DNA of 64,000 bases from assembly GCA_025093985.1 (NCBI GenBank), contig JACAAK010000019.1, positions 1 through 64,000 of the forward strand. Reading direction: 5' to 3'. Shown in pieces: positions 1 through 10,521 of this stretch. The notes below the pieces were generated by a model. It was not told the origin of the DNA, did no database searches, and saw only the letters and a program-made list of their open reading frames with translations. The position numbers were made by a program, and so were the translations under genes. This DNA is from Calvatia gigantea. Its lineage: Eukaryota; Basidiomycota; Agaricomycetes; Agaricales; Lycoperdaceae. How positions within the stretch are numbered: the stretch's first letter is position 1; each line of letters starts with the position of its first letter.

Positions 1-445
1 TTAGAGGCAGAGACAGAGACAGAGACAGAGGTAGAATAGAAGTAGCATGTCGCTAAGTAGATTTCAGACTGAGGATTACAGGCAAAGTAGCTATGGTTTA
101 TATATACGAGGAAGTGTGGTTCTACAAAAGGAAACTACTACAACTTCAGGTGCGGGCCAGATATGGCTGCTAGATAAAAACACCGGGAATGCAACTAGCT
201 AAAAGGAATAAGGTGAAACAGGAATGATATGAACGGTAAAAGAGATTGCAAGGGAAACGGGAGTAGGTATGACAACCAGAGAAATGTACAAGGAGGATAA
301 TCAGAAATTAACATCAGACATAATAGTAAGAATGGAGAGCGGGGGAGATGGGGGAGAGCAGGTGAGAGCGAATGGTAAATAAAATATAAAGTATAGTCTG
401 GGTAAGAGCGGGTGAAGTGGGTGAGTGCATGTATGGGTTGTGACA
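1..445 (-). repeat. Partial LTR of family G, cut by the window edge
   Basis: Read on the minus strand this starts with TGTCACAACCC at 445 and runs off the left edge. It is an inverted copy of the sequence at 19793-19822 joined to about 21134-21560: the two share the first 30 bases, a TATA region (minus strand near 98-108) and the CT-rich tail near position 1. The G copy further right is flanked by a near-perfect TSD, which is why I call this an LTR. No coding capacity is visible. Confidence 0.75.
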
Positions 446-1372
446 GGGCATCTATACAGACTTACTCCCAATGGTCTAACACAGGAGTCTATATATAGAG
501 GGGATCCACTCAGGGACTTGTCTCTATATATAACTAGTCAAGAAAAAACCCAAGTCACAATAGACAAGCCTTAGTTCAGGCAAAAGGATTGTGGTAAGGC
601 AAGAGGCTGGTAGCCAGTTCAAACTGTCTAATACAATGAGTATTCAACTAGCTACTTATACTGGATAAGGCAGAAGAAAGATAAAGACAAAGGATATAGT
701 TATATGTTGAATGCAAACTATATAGGGAAAGAAGAACACCATATAGGGAAAATAACCATATCAGGCAAACAAGGAAATGAGACCTACTACAAAAAGGAAC
801 AGAAAGAAGTAGACTATAGTATACACATGTTAGTTTAAATAAAGAGAGGACAAAAATAGGAAAATAGTCCATAGAAGGGTAATACTAGAATAAGAAGTCA
901 TAACATTATCTTCTACTAGGGTGAAAGTTCTTTTACTTAGCTAAAACTACAGACATGTTGTTGGAATACCCATCTTCATCCATATCTAAGTTTGCTACAA
1001 TGAAGTCCAGTCTGTTAGTCTTCCTCAGCTTTTCTAGCTCTCTTCTATTGCTATCTCTGGAAATTGTGGCAATTGGTAGGACAATGTTGAGAATTTAGTT
1101 TATTGCAGTGGAGACAAATATATTTGCTGCATATATAGGTGTAGTGACCTGTAGCAGTTTGTTTGCAGGCTTTGTATTTTTTGTAGATGTAGTTAGATAT
1201 ATAATGACTGAGAGAAGGTCTCTTCAGAATTTTACATCTTTGACATACTCAGGTGGTTTGGCTGGAGGAGGAGGAGGAGGAGGAGGAGGTCAGTTGGGCA
1301 GCTGGAGCACTGAGTTGAGGAGTTGGGTTAGGCAGGTGTCTGGCATGGGATGCTGTTGCAGTGAAGGATAGG
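446..1372. other. Unassigned AT-rich stretch without an intact gene
   Basis: No convincing gene. The minus strand from about 1350 to 900 translates into a protein-like but stop-interrupted stretch with a charged segment (RELEKLRKTNR), perhaps a decayed retrotransposon gag. A GGA microsatellite lies at 1264-1289. The short open frames at 648-872 (minus) and 1108-1371 (plus, including the poly-Gly made by the GGA run) look like chance. Confidence 0.45.
1264..1289. repeat. (GGA)n microsatellite
   Basis: About eight tandem GGA units. This is simple sequence just outside the left LTR of element A. Confidence 0.9.
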
Positions 1373-2000
1373 TGTTACGTGCGTTACCTTACTTCGCAAC
1401 CGGGCCCGGATCGTCTCCACTCAGGGAGAGGTTCAATGCTATAGCCCAGGAGTATTGGACAAGTCTCAATGACTTCTGTGCAGGCTTTGGATTGCTCCCT
1501 CGAGTAGAAGCTCGCGCTTGCCTGAGAAGTCCGAGTTAAGTGTCACTGCAGTCCCCAAGGTTGTTAGCCTTGTAGCAGACGAGCGAAGATAAGGAAGCTT
1601 GTTACTAGAATAACCTGAAGTAATACAAAGTACTACTTAAGGTTTATATACTAGCTACGAATAGGCAATGAGAGATTACGTAGTAAGTAGATATGAGTCA
1701 ATGCGAACTACTACGGGTTAATTGGTAATCTAAGGAATCATAGGGATAGGCGAGATAAATACAGAAGAATGAGTATGAGTCATAAGAAGATAGAGTCAGG
1801 TAAGGAGAAATACGATGATGGGAAAAGATGAGGATGAAACAGGAACATGATTCAGAATGAATCATAAGAAGCAAAGGTAGAAGTACATGTGATAAATAAA
1901 TAAAGAACGGACCGGGGTATACAAGAAGAAGAATGGAAAGTCCGTACGGAAGGTTAATACGTTGATGCGGAGAGTCTGGGGGTGTGGTAAGTTCGTAACA
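1373..2000 (-). repeat. 3' LTR of element A
   Basis: 628 bp, matching 9897-10521 along its length with scattered, mainly transition differences and a few small indels. It has TGTTAC/GTAACA terminal inverted ends. A TATA-like TATATAAA sits on the minus strand at 1643-1650. Confidence 0.92.
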
Positions 2001-2032
2001 TTAGCCCGTCTCTAGATAAATTACTCCGAAAT

Positions 2033-3850
2033 TTACGCGGATAGGACTGAGTAGTCCAAAGATACTCCGTCGTCATAATATTCGTCGTCAAAGGCATCGC
2101 GGGGGTTTTCCAATACTTGTTCTTGGAATCGTTGTTTCATATTTTCAACAGCTTGAACGTGGTCGACATATTTCGGGCAATCTTCTGGCTTGTGTTTTGG
2201 ATTGAGAGTTTCGCAGAGTCGGCAGAAATATTGGGGGCAGGTCCAGCAGTAATGGCCAGGGCGGGTTTTTCGACAAATGGGACAAGTGGTATGGGCACAA
2301 TCACTGGCCCAGTGACCTACGGCAGGGAGGTGAAGTTTGGCACATTTTTCACAAAAGGCCTTCGGGTCGAAGTTCGGGTTGTTCATAGCTCGGGGTTGGG
2401 TTGGGGTTCTTCCTCGTCCTGAGTTAGGATCGAGGGGTTTTCGAATAGGTTTCGGAGGCTTAGAAGTTGATCCAGTTGGCCCATTAAGTTGTGTATGGCC
2501 GTTTCGAATCGTTCGGGTGGGATTTGTCCATCTGGATGGGAGAGATGTGGATGGGGAAGGTACATGCGGTTTGGGGGAGGGTTCTCTCGTGGGGGAATCG
2601 GCTCGTTGGTGTGGTCTGACCTTAGAAGGGCCAGTTCGCTGGTTGGGTGGGATAGGCTTAACGCTATGCTCGTTGAGGTAGTGGGCGTAAGCCTGAGGTA
2701 ATCCAAGGCTTCGTGATGCCTGGATAAATAGGGCCGCTCGATCGGTAGCGTGCTCATAATCCCGAGAAAGATGTTCGAGCTGTGAAATGGCGTCGCAGAT
2801 AAAGCGCCAGTGATTTCGCTGATTGGCATTATGTAGATATTCGGTGTGGAAGCGAGTTCGATGGCCTCCCTTGAGGACCATCGTGCGGAGGGATCCCTCA
2901 GATGAGAAATCAGTTCTAGCCCATAACTCCATGGGCGAAGGTCTATCGTTCGTAGAGGGGGGTTCGGGGGAGAAGCTGCTTCGTCTGTCGGGGTCTCGGT
3001 CGGATGGGTTGGCTGCGATGTAACCTGCGGCCGAGTGTTCAGTGGGATGTAGTTCGTCCCAGGCTGACCTGGGGGGTTTCGGATTGACGGTGGTGGCTGT
3101 GGGGGACTTTGGAGAGGGGCCGGCGGTGGAGGGGGGAATGTGTCGTTGGTTGAGGACAGGAAATTCTGCCCGAACAGATTTCGGGATCCCAGCTCGCTCC
3201 GAGGGGAGTGTTGGGGTGGGGTTGTCGGCCCGGATTGGGTAGATGTACTTTGGTTTTGGCGACCAGAGGAGTCGCTGTGGGGTTGATTTCGTGTCGTAGG
3301 TGGCGGTATGGGGAGTGGTTCCGGCAACGATGTTGGAGAAAGAGACTGGCGGGTCTCTTGGCTCGGGGTTGTTGGGTGGATTTGATACGTTTGGCTGCTG
3401 GGGATGAAGTTGGGATACAGTGGAGCTGCTTCCCATTCTTGTCGGGTAGGTGAGTTTATCCCAGGGGGCACTGGGAGATGATTCGGTGGAGGGGGGAATG
3501 TAGACACAATCTGGACTAACGAAGACGTCGACCCAGAATTGTTTGTTCTGGTCCGTGAATTGTTGGAGCTCGTCTTTGGTGAAGATGGCATTCGGGAGGG
3601 TGATAATAGGCTTTTCGAGCAGTTCATTAATTTGGACGGTGGGGAGAATTGGGGTTTCGTGGCCCACAGGTGTGACGGTGGGAGGGTAGGATATAGAAAT
3701 ATGAGGGGAGGAGGGGAGAGAATGGGCCTTTCTGACTGGGGAATTGTTTTTTGTAGAAAGGGAGGAGATGGAAGAGAGGGAAGGAGAGGGGGATGAGGCT
3801 ACGATAGCCGCTTTCTTTCCCTTCTTGTAGTTTTTCTGGGTTGGTGCCAT
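2033..3850 (-). CDS. Accessory third ORF of gypsy A, Pro/Ser-rich with a Cys/His cluster
   Basis: An uninterrupted 605-codon frame placed 61 bp after the pol stop and ending 32 bp before the 3' LTR, where env lies in some metazoan gypsy elements. I do not recognise its family. Residues 1-320 are basic at the start (KKGKKAA) and then strongly Pro/Ser/Thr-rich, probably disordered. A folded-looking segment follows (about 325-410; FICDAISQLEHLSRDYEHA). Near the C-terminus is a Cys/His cluster: CEKC-x9-GH-x4-C, CPIC-x7-H-x-C, CWTC, CRLC, resembling several zinc knuckles, followed by an acidic tail (DDEYYDDG). No signal peptide or membrane segment is visible, so it is not an envelope protein. RNA or DNA binding is plausible from the knuckles but is inference. 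It is intact although gag and pol of the same element are broken. Confidence 0.75.
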   Translation of the reverse strand: MAPTQKNYKKGKKAAIVASSPSPSLSSISSLSTKNNSPVRKAHSLPSSPHISISYPPTVTPVGHETPILPTVQINELLEKPIITLPNAIFTKDELQQFTDQNKQFWVDVFVSPDCVYIPPSTESSPSAPWDKLTYPTRMGSSSTVSQLHPQQPNVSNPPNNPEPRDPPVSFSNIVAGTTPHTATYDTKSTPQRLLWSPKPKYIYPIRADNPTPTLPSERAGIPKSVRAEFPVLNQRHIPPSTAGPSPKSPTATTVNPKPPRSAWDELHPTEHSAAGYIAANPSDRDPDRRSSFSPEPPSTNDRPSPMELWARTDFSSEGSLRTMVLKGGHRTRFHTEYLHNANQRNHWRFICDAISQLEHLSRDYEHATDRAALFIQASRSLGLPQAYAHYLNEHSVKPIPPNQRTGPSKVRPHQRADSPTREPSPKPHVPSPSTSLPSRWTNPTRTIRNGHTQLNGPTGSTSKPPKPIRKPLDPNSGRGRTPTQPRAMNNPNFDPKAFCEKCAKLHLPAVGHWASDCAHTTCPICRKTRPGHYCWTCPQYFCRLCETLNPKHKPEDCPKYVDHVQAVENMKQRFQEQVLENPRDAFDDEYYDDGVSLDYSVLSA

Positions 3851-3911
3851 TGGTAGTTCGGTTTGTAGAAGTGCTGTTAAAGAATGATGGAGAAGTTGGG
3901 TGAATCCTGGA

Positions 3912-6900
3912 TTATTTATATCTTTTAGGTGGGATGGGAATTAGGTGGTGTTCTCGTTGGTATTTTCGTAACATTTCTTGGGCATGTGGTGAGAGTTGTG
4001 CTTCGTTTTCCCAAGAGTTTTCTTCGTGGCTGTAACCTTTCCACTTGATGTAGTATTCCCTTTGTTTATTCTTGGTTCTATGGTTCAAGATGCCTTCGAT
4101 TTCGTATTCTTCTTCTCCTTCTATTATATCAGGGAGAGGTGGTTGTGGGTTTGATCCATGGGTATTGTTTTCAGTGTATTCGGAGAGAAGGGTAGCGTGG
4201 AATACGTTGTGAATCTTCCATGTTTCAGGTAGTTTCAGTCGGTAGGAGAGCGGCGATAAGACTTCTTTGATAGTGAATGGTCCAAGGCGTTTTGGTGCGA
4301 TCTTGTTTGATTTGAATGGGAGTTTCAGGTTTCTCCGTTCAAGCCACACTTTTTGTCCTAGGGCGAAGGGTTTGAATTTTGCTTTGATTCGTTGTTCCAT
4401 GTGTTCCATAGCTAGTTTGTGGGCAGCAATTGCTTCTCTTCGTGCATGGTCTAAGAGTTCTATTCGTTCTTCAGTAGTGGTGAAGTTTGATTCCTCTAGA
4501 ATAGTGGGTATTCCATGGGGTTTTGTTCCGTACATGAGTTCAAAAGGGGTTTGTTTCCGGTCTGAATGTGTTTGTGAATTGTGGGAGAATTCGAGGATTG
4601 GGAGTGCTTTAGACCAGGAGGAGGGATTTCCTGTACAGTAGATAGATAGGTACGCTGCAATTTCCTGATTGAATTATTCTGTTGTTCCATCCGATTGAGG
4701 GTGGTAGGCTGATGAGAATGATTGGGTGATTCCAAGTCGTTTCATGAGAGCTTGGCTGGAGTTTGCTCGGAATCTGGGGTCACGGTCGGAGATTATCTTG
4801 TCCGGTAGTCCGAATCTGGTGTAGACCTTGTCTATAATTATGTCGGCAATTCCTTTGGCGGTGATTTCCTTTGTACAAGGAGTGAGAATTACCCCCTTCA
4901 TAAGTCCATGGTCCACTATGGACAGAATTGAGTCGAATCCGTGGGATTTTGGTAAATCGGTCAGCAGATCCATAGCGATATGGGCGAATGGTCTAGTAGA
5001 TATCGGCGGTGGTATCGGTTGCAACGAAGGGTGGGAAGGATTTCGGTTAATTTTGAATTGTTGGCATTCGCTGCATCCTTTAACGTAATTTCGTATGAAG
5101 GTACTCATTCCTGGCCAATATACTTCAGCTTTGGCGAGGCGATAAGTTTCTTGTTCTCCAGGGTGTCCGATCGAAGGATGGTCGTGGTATCGTTGGATGA
5201 CACGTCGGCGGAGTTTCATGTCTTCTGGGATGATGACCTTTCCTTCGAATGTCATAAGATGTCCATGTGGCCAGGGAATCATCCCGTATTTCGGATTTAT
5301 TGCTCCTGGTGATTCTGATAGAAGTCGTTTCATGGCTTCCATGGTGATTTCGTCATATTTCGATGATTTTACGATGTCATCCTGTAATTTCTGATCAACC
5401 ATGGAGATGAACAGTTCGTCTGGTAATACAGTGATTTCCCTGAGGAATACTTCCTCGGGTAAGACAATAACATTTTCATTGTCATTGTCATCATCTGGGG
5501 TGTGATCTGGTCGACGTGAGAGGGCATCGGCGGCAGGTATTTTGGTTCCTGGGACGTGTTCAATTGCGAAGTCAAAGTGTGAGAGGAAACCAAGCCATCG
5601 AGCTTGTCTTCTGGAGATATTTTGGGGTTTTCTCCAAAAGGTGAGGTTCTTGTGATCAGTTCATATGGTTACGCGATGTTGGGCTCCTTCTAGGTAATGT
5701 CGCCATTCTTCTAGTGCCGTAATTATGGCAAGGAGTTCCCTGTCGTGTATTTCGTAGTTTCGTTGGGTAGGATTGAATGCTTTGGATAGGAAAGCTACTG
5801 GGTGGTAGTTTCCGTTCATGTCTTGCTGTGATAAGACTGCTCCTAAGGCATATTTTGAGGCATCAGTTTCGATAAAGAAGGGTTTTGTTTGGTCTGGCAT
5901 CAGCAAAACGGGTTTCTTCATGAATTCGGATTTTAGTTGGCTGAAGGCTTCGTTTGCTTTGTATTCCCATTCGAATTTCTTTGTTTTGGATAGAAGAGCA
6001 TTAAGCGGTCGAGAGATGTCGGCATAGCGATGTATGAATTTTCGGTAGAAGTTACAGAATCCCATGAATTTTCTGACATCGCGGGTAGTGCGGGGTAAGG
6101 GCCATTCTTCTATTCCACGGAGTTTGGTGTTGTCCATTTCGATCTTGTCGGGGGAGATTATCATGCCGAGATATTCTAGATGGGTTTTATCAAATTCGCA
6201 TTTTTCTAGTTTCAGGTATAGATCGTTGTCTTTCAAGATCTGGAGTGCTTCCAAGGTAAGGCGATCCATTTCTTCCTGAGTTTTTGCGTAGATGAGAATG
6301 TCGTCCATATAGATTATAATTCCTCCTTTATCTAGCATTTTTGCGAATATGGTGTCCATCATCTTTTGGAAGGTGGCTGGGGAGTTGCACATTCCAAAGA
6401 ACATGACGTTTGGCTCGTAAAGTCCAATTGGAGTTTTGAATGCGGCTTTCCATTGGTTTCCTTCTCGAATACAGATGTTGTTGTATCCGAGTCGGACGTC
6501 CATTTTCGTGAATAGTTTTGCTCCTTGAAGTTTGTCCATAATTGTTGTTATCATAGGAATAGGGTACGCATTCTTCTTGGTATGTTTATTTAGGTAACGG
6601 TAATCTTGGCATGGCCGAAGTTTCCCGTCCTTCTTTCCTACGAAAAAGAAGGATGAGGCCATGGGAGATTCAGATTCTCGGATGTATCCTTTTCGGAGGT
6701 TTTCGTTTATGAACTTCTTGAGTTCTTCGGTTTCAAGGGGTGATAAGGGGTACGTTTTCCCTAGTTCTGGTTTAAAGGTATCCAAGAGTTCGATTTTATG
6801 GTCGTATGGTCTGGGAGGGGGGAATCGTTCGGATTTCTTTGTGTCGAAGAGTGAAGCGAATTTCTTGTATTTCCTGGGTACCTTTGTATCGGTTTTTGGG

Positions 6901-7673
6901 GTTGATTTTTGTGCGAGACTTGTAGCTTGGGTGATCTTCGTATTGATTTCAAGTTCATGTGGAGTTTGAGTGATTTCGTAGAGTTCATGTTCCAAATGGA
7001 ATTCGTCGAAATCAATGTTTTCCAAGTAGAGTTTGAGTTCATCGATAGAGAGTTCAGGTTCTTCCAAATGGACGATCGCTTCAAAGACTTTTACAGCAAG
7101 TGGGTCAAAGTCTTCATCTAGGTAGGTGTAGCGTTCGGTATCATTCATTCCATGGATATCTAAGGCGATTTCATTGATGGTGGTAGGTCCGTTTGTGGAT
7201 TTTACGATTAAGGGTATGATGTTGTCGTTGTTTCACCATTTGAACTCTTGAGTAGTCCAATTTATGTCTGGGTTCGTTTGTTGTAGCCATGGGTATCCTA
7301 GGATTAGATCTTTAGATCCTATTCCTGAGACGTAGGCTTCGAATTGGCATTGTTTTCCATCAATTAAAGCGTTCAATTCTACGCTTTCATAGATTGACCC
7401 ATTTTCGTTGGGAGTTCCATCCGCATTGGATACTTTGATAGGATGTTTGATAGGGCGTGTTCGTAGTCCGTAGGTATTTGTAAAATTCGAGGAGATGAAG
7501 TTTCCTTGGGCTCCCAAGTCAATTAGAGCGGTGACTGGGATATTTCGTAGATGGTTCTGATTGAGTTTGATAGGGAGGAAGATTGATGCTTTATTGTCCG
7601 AGGTAGGGAGTTTTATTAGATTGATTTGTGGGTCACCCAGCGATTCCTTTACAGGATCGGGTGACACCTTCAA
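3912..7673 (-). pseudogene. pol: gypsy A pol: protease, RT, RNase H, integrase, chromodomain
   Basis: One frame runs the whole length with stops near 7233, 5661 and 4674. The protease has ALIDLGAQGNF, where DLG replaces the usual DTG/DSG. RT shows YMDD in IIIYMDDILIYA (about 6310). RNase H begins FFIETDASKYALG. The integrase has an H-H-C-C zinc site (HPSIGHPG ... CSECQ) and DDE-type blocks AMDLL, SDRDPRF and SDGTTE. The C-terminus is a chromodomain (YEIEGILNHR ... YYIKWKGYS ... SWE). The frame is -1 relative to gag and overlaps its end by 4 nt, with a run of five T at the overlap. The stops at 7233 and 5661 are TGA and the one at 4674 is TAA, compatible with C-to-T or G-to-A decay. It encoded replication and integration functions for the element; it is probably inactive now. 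Confidence 0.9.
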
Positions 7674-9745
7674 AAATCCCCGAAGGGCTTGAGCGTTGGA
7701 TCAGAGATATATGCTTCTCTGAATTCCATTCTTTCGTCCGTTGGGAGTTCTCTGATCATTGCTTGGATATCGAGTGCAGAGATCTTTCGGGTTTGATTTG
7801 GAGTGGCACCGGAGTAGTTCCTGGAAGCTTGAGGTTGTGAGGGTTGTGCATAACGGGGTGGTTGCATGAATCTTCTTTGTGGCGGGTGGGGTCGTCTAGG
7901 AGGTGGTTTTTCCTTGGACAGGTTTGGGTCAGGATTTGGACAATTGCTGATAAAGTGTCCAAATTTTCCGCAGCCTATGCATTTCCCAGCTTTGTAGCAA
8001 GCGACTTGCTCAGCAGTAAATACAGCGTTTAATTGTAATTCCGGGTCATCCAAGTCATAGCCTTCATGAGTGTAGTCTTACTCTGGAGGATACAGTTCTT
8101 CGTCTTCGTAAGGTGGTTCGTAGGGGTCTTGAGGTTCTGCCTGTACTTCGTGTATGGTTCGTGCAGGTTGGCGATTTGATTGAAAACGAGTGTGGTAGGT
8201 TGGTTGGAAGCGGGGTGGTTGGTAGGGGGTTGGGTTTCGAGGGAAGTTTCTAGGCCACATTGCGTCGGCTTGACGATTGACAGAGTCTCGTCGTACTGCA
8301 TCGGTATACCATTCAGCAATGGTTTCGGGTGGTCCTTCTTTTCTAGTCCATACTTCTCTTGCGAGATTAGGATTGAGTCCTCGTTTATATTGTTCAATTA
8401 ATGCTTCATTGTCTTGAATTCCTCTGATAGATGCAAGGCGTTGGAATTCAAGATTAAAGTCTGCTGCTGAGGACTTATTTTGCTTCAATTCATACCATTG
8501 TCTTCGCGCAGTGATTTGTTCGTCTACTGGAGTGAAGTGTTTCAAGATTTCAATTTCGAATTCTTCAAAGGTAGAGTATCTCCAAGGGATGGGCTTTCCA
8601 CGGGCATCGGTAATTCGGCTTTTGTAATATTGTTCAGACCAGGATCCGGCTTTCCCTTCGACCATAAGGCCGAGGACGAATCTGATCTGTCATTGGTCAT
8701 CCGTAAATGCTCTAGGGTTCATTTCGAGATAGTTTTTGACTAGCATCCACCAGGTTTTAAATCGGGGGTTTGTTCCGTCGAAGTTTGGTGGCTTTTGTCC
8801 GATTTCTTTTGAATTCCCATCGTTTCCTACAAATTGAATGGCTGGAGTACGATGTCTTCGTCGACCTCCTCCTTCTCTTCCAATGGAGAAAGAGGACGGA
8901 GTGAATGAACCATGGCTGGAGTTTCGTGAAGAGGGAGGGGAGGGAGAGGGCGCTCTTCCTTGTCGACCTCTGCGGGGAGGATCTTCTCCGGGTGTTCTTC
9001 GTCGTCCAATTCCGAAGATGGGAGTTGTAGCTCCTAATCGAGGTGGTGGTTGGTTGGTTGGTTCATTATTTGTTTCAGTTTGCGTTTGAGTGGAAGTAGC
9101 CATGCCTTCAATCTCTGGATGAATTGGTTCTTGTGATTCAAAGCCCAGGATATCTGGGTATTCGAGGGTGTCTGGAGTGTATATAAGATGGGTTCCTTCT
9201 CGATTGAGGATGTCTTGGAGGTCAGATGGATGTTCGGGCAGCTGATGGAACGTCTCGTTGTCTTCGTCGTCTTCAAGGACGGATGGTAAGATGTGGGGGT
9301 TTTCGATTCCGAATTGGGAGGGGGATACAGCTCTGGACGGTGTCTGTGGCGGTGACTCTTGAGGTGGACCTTGCTCGGGCGAATTGGGTCAAAAATAGTT
9401 GAATTTGCCACTTTGTGTTGGTTTCGGTGGTTCAGGCTCAGTGGATTTCCTAGTAGGTGCTGGTAACTCTTGTAGTAGTTTCGGTTTTTGTGATCTAGTG
9501 CGTGGGGTATGATAAATCCTTTCTAAGAATGGTGCAGAAGGTCCTTCTGGTTGATGAGTTTGTTTAGGCGGGGGAGTAGTAGGAGATTCGAATGAGTGTT
9601 GGGTTGGTGTATGGAATGATCGTTCTGGAGATGAGGAAGGAGGGTGTAAGGGACGTTTCCCTTTTCGCGACGTGGTGAAGAAAGACAGATAGCGGTAGCC
9701 AGGCCCGCTCTTCTCAACACTACTTGGTGGAGGACAGATAAACAA
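7670..9745 (-). pseudogene. gag: gypsy A gag with CCHC knuckle
   Basis: A single frame of about 690 codons with stops near 9389, 8690 and 8078. The N-terminal third is Pro/Ser-rich. The central capsid-like part (about 8780-8260) has the Ty3-type pattern PPNFDGTNPRFKTWW ... YYKSRI ... WRYSTFEEFEIEILKHF. A zinc knuckle, C-x2-C-x4-H-x4-C (CIGCGKFGHFISNC), lies near 7990-7950. The start at 9745 is the first Met in the frame after the leader; a later Met at 9103 is also possible. It would have formed the particle shell and bound element RNA. The last codons overlap pol in the -1 frame. Confidence 0.82.
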
Positions 9746-9896
9746 GTCAGTGGACCCGAAGTTCCACTCTTCTTAACCCTATTACCGGGAAGGCTTCTCA
9801 ACGTCAACTGGACGGAGGGATAGTCGGCAGAAGCTGGCCGTAAGAGACTGGAGTCATATAGAAACGAGAGAAAGGAGGTTTTTGAGGTTATTCTTA
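9746..9896 (-). other. Leader of gypsy A
   Basis: Untranslated leader between the 5' LTR and gag. The bases directly after the LTR in element sense read TAAGAATAACC. They do not begin with TGG, so I cannot name a primer tRNA. Confidence 0.5.
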
Positions 9897-10521
9897 TGTT
9901 ACATGCGTTACCTTACTTTGCAACCGGGCCCGGATCGTCTCCACTCAGGGAGAGGTTCAACGCTATAGCCCAGGAGTATTTGACAAGTCTCAATGACTTC
10001 TGTGCAGGCTTCGGATCGCTCCCTCGAGTAGAAGCTCGCGCTTGCCTGAGAAGTCCGAGTTAAATGTCACTGCAGTCCCCAAGGTTGTTAGCCTTGTAGC
10101 AGACGAGCGAAGATAAGGAAGCTTGTTACTAGAATAACCTAAAGTAATACAAAGTACTACTTAAGGTTTATATACTAGCTACGAATAAGAGATGAGAGAT
10201 TACGTAGTAAGTAGATATGAGTCAATGAGAACTACTACGGGTTAATTGGTAATCTAAGGAATCATAGGGATAGGTGAAATGAATAGAAGAACGAGTACGA
10301 GTCATAAGAAGATGGAGTCAGGTAAAGAGAAGTACAATGGTGGAAAAGATGAAGGTGAAACAGGAACATGACTCAGGATGAATCATAAGAAGCAAAGGTA
10401 GAAGTACATGTGATAAATAAATAAAGAACGGACCGGGGTATACAGGAAGAAGAATGGAAAGTCTGTACGGAAAGTTAATATGTTGATGCGAAGAGTCCGG
10501 GGGTGTGGTAAGTTCGTAACA
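9897..10521 (-). repeat. 5' LTR of element A
   Basis: 625 bp partner of 1373-2000, with the same TGTTAC/GTAACA ends. Being upstream of gag on the minus strand, it would carry the active promoter. It abuts LINE ORF2 sequence at 10522. Confidence 0.92.
10167..10174 (-). promoter_or_regulatory. TATA box in the 5' LTR of A
   Basis: TATATAAA on the minus strand, conserved in the other A LTR at 1643-1650. It sits inside the LTR and is the likely core promoter of the element. Confidence 0.5.

Larger units (their letters stand above)
1373..10521 (-). mobile_element. Ty3/gypsy chromovirus A, complete but decayed, with an extra 3' ORF
   Basis: Two matching LTRs (1373-2000 and 9897-10521) bound a minus-strand element of gag (9745-7670), pol (7673-3912) and a third ORF (3850-2033). 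The order protease-RT-RNase H-integrase-chromodomain defines a chromovirus. LTRs begin TGTTACGAAC and end GTAACA in element sense. The flanking 5-mers are ATAGG (1368-1372) and ATTAT (10522-10526), so there is no TSD: the right side lies in a LINE ORF2 fragment but the left side does not. The element is probably a recombinant of two insertions, or one flank has been deleted. I see no clear tRNA primer site after the 5' LTR. gag and pol carry six in-frame stops in total, while the third ORF is open. Confidence 0.9.

Noticed and set aside
648..872. 74-codon minus-strand open frame, Leu/Tyr/Ser-rich
   Set aside because: Low-complexity AT-rich translation with no domain; looks like chance.
1108..1371. 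Plus-strand frame with a poly-Gly run
   Set aside because: The Gly run is the GGA microsatellite, and the opposite strand looks more protein-like.
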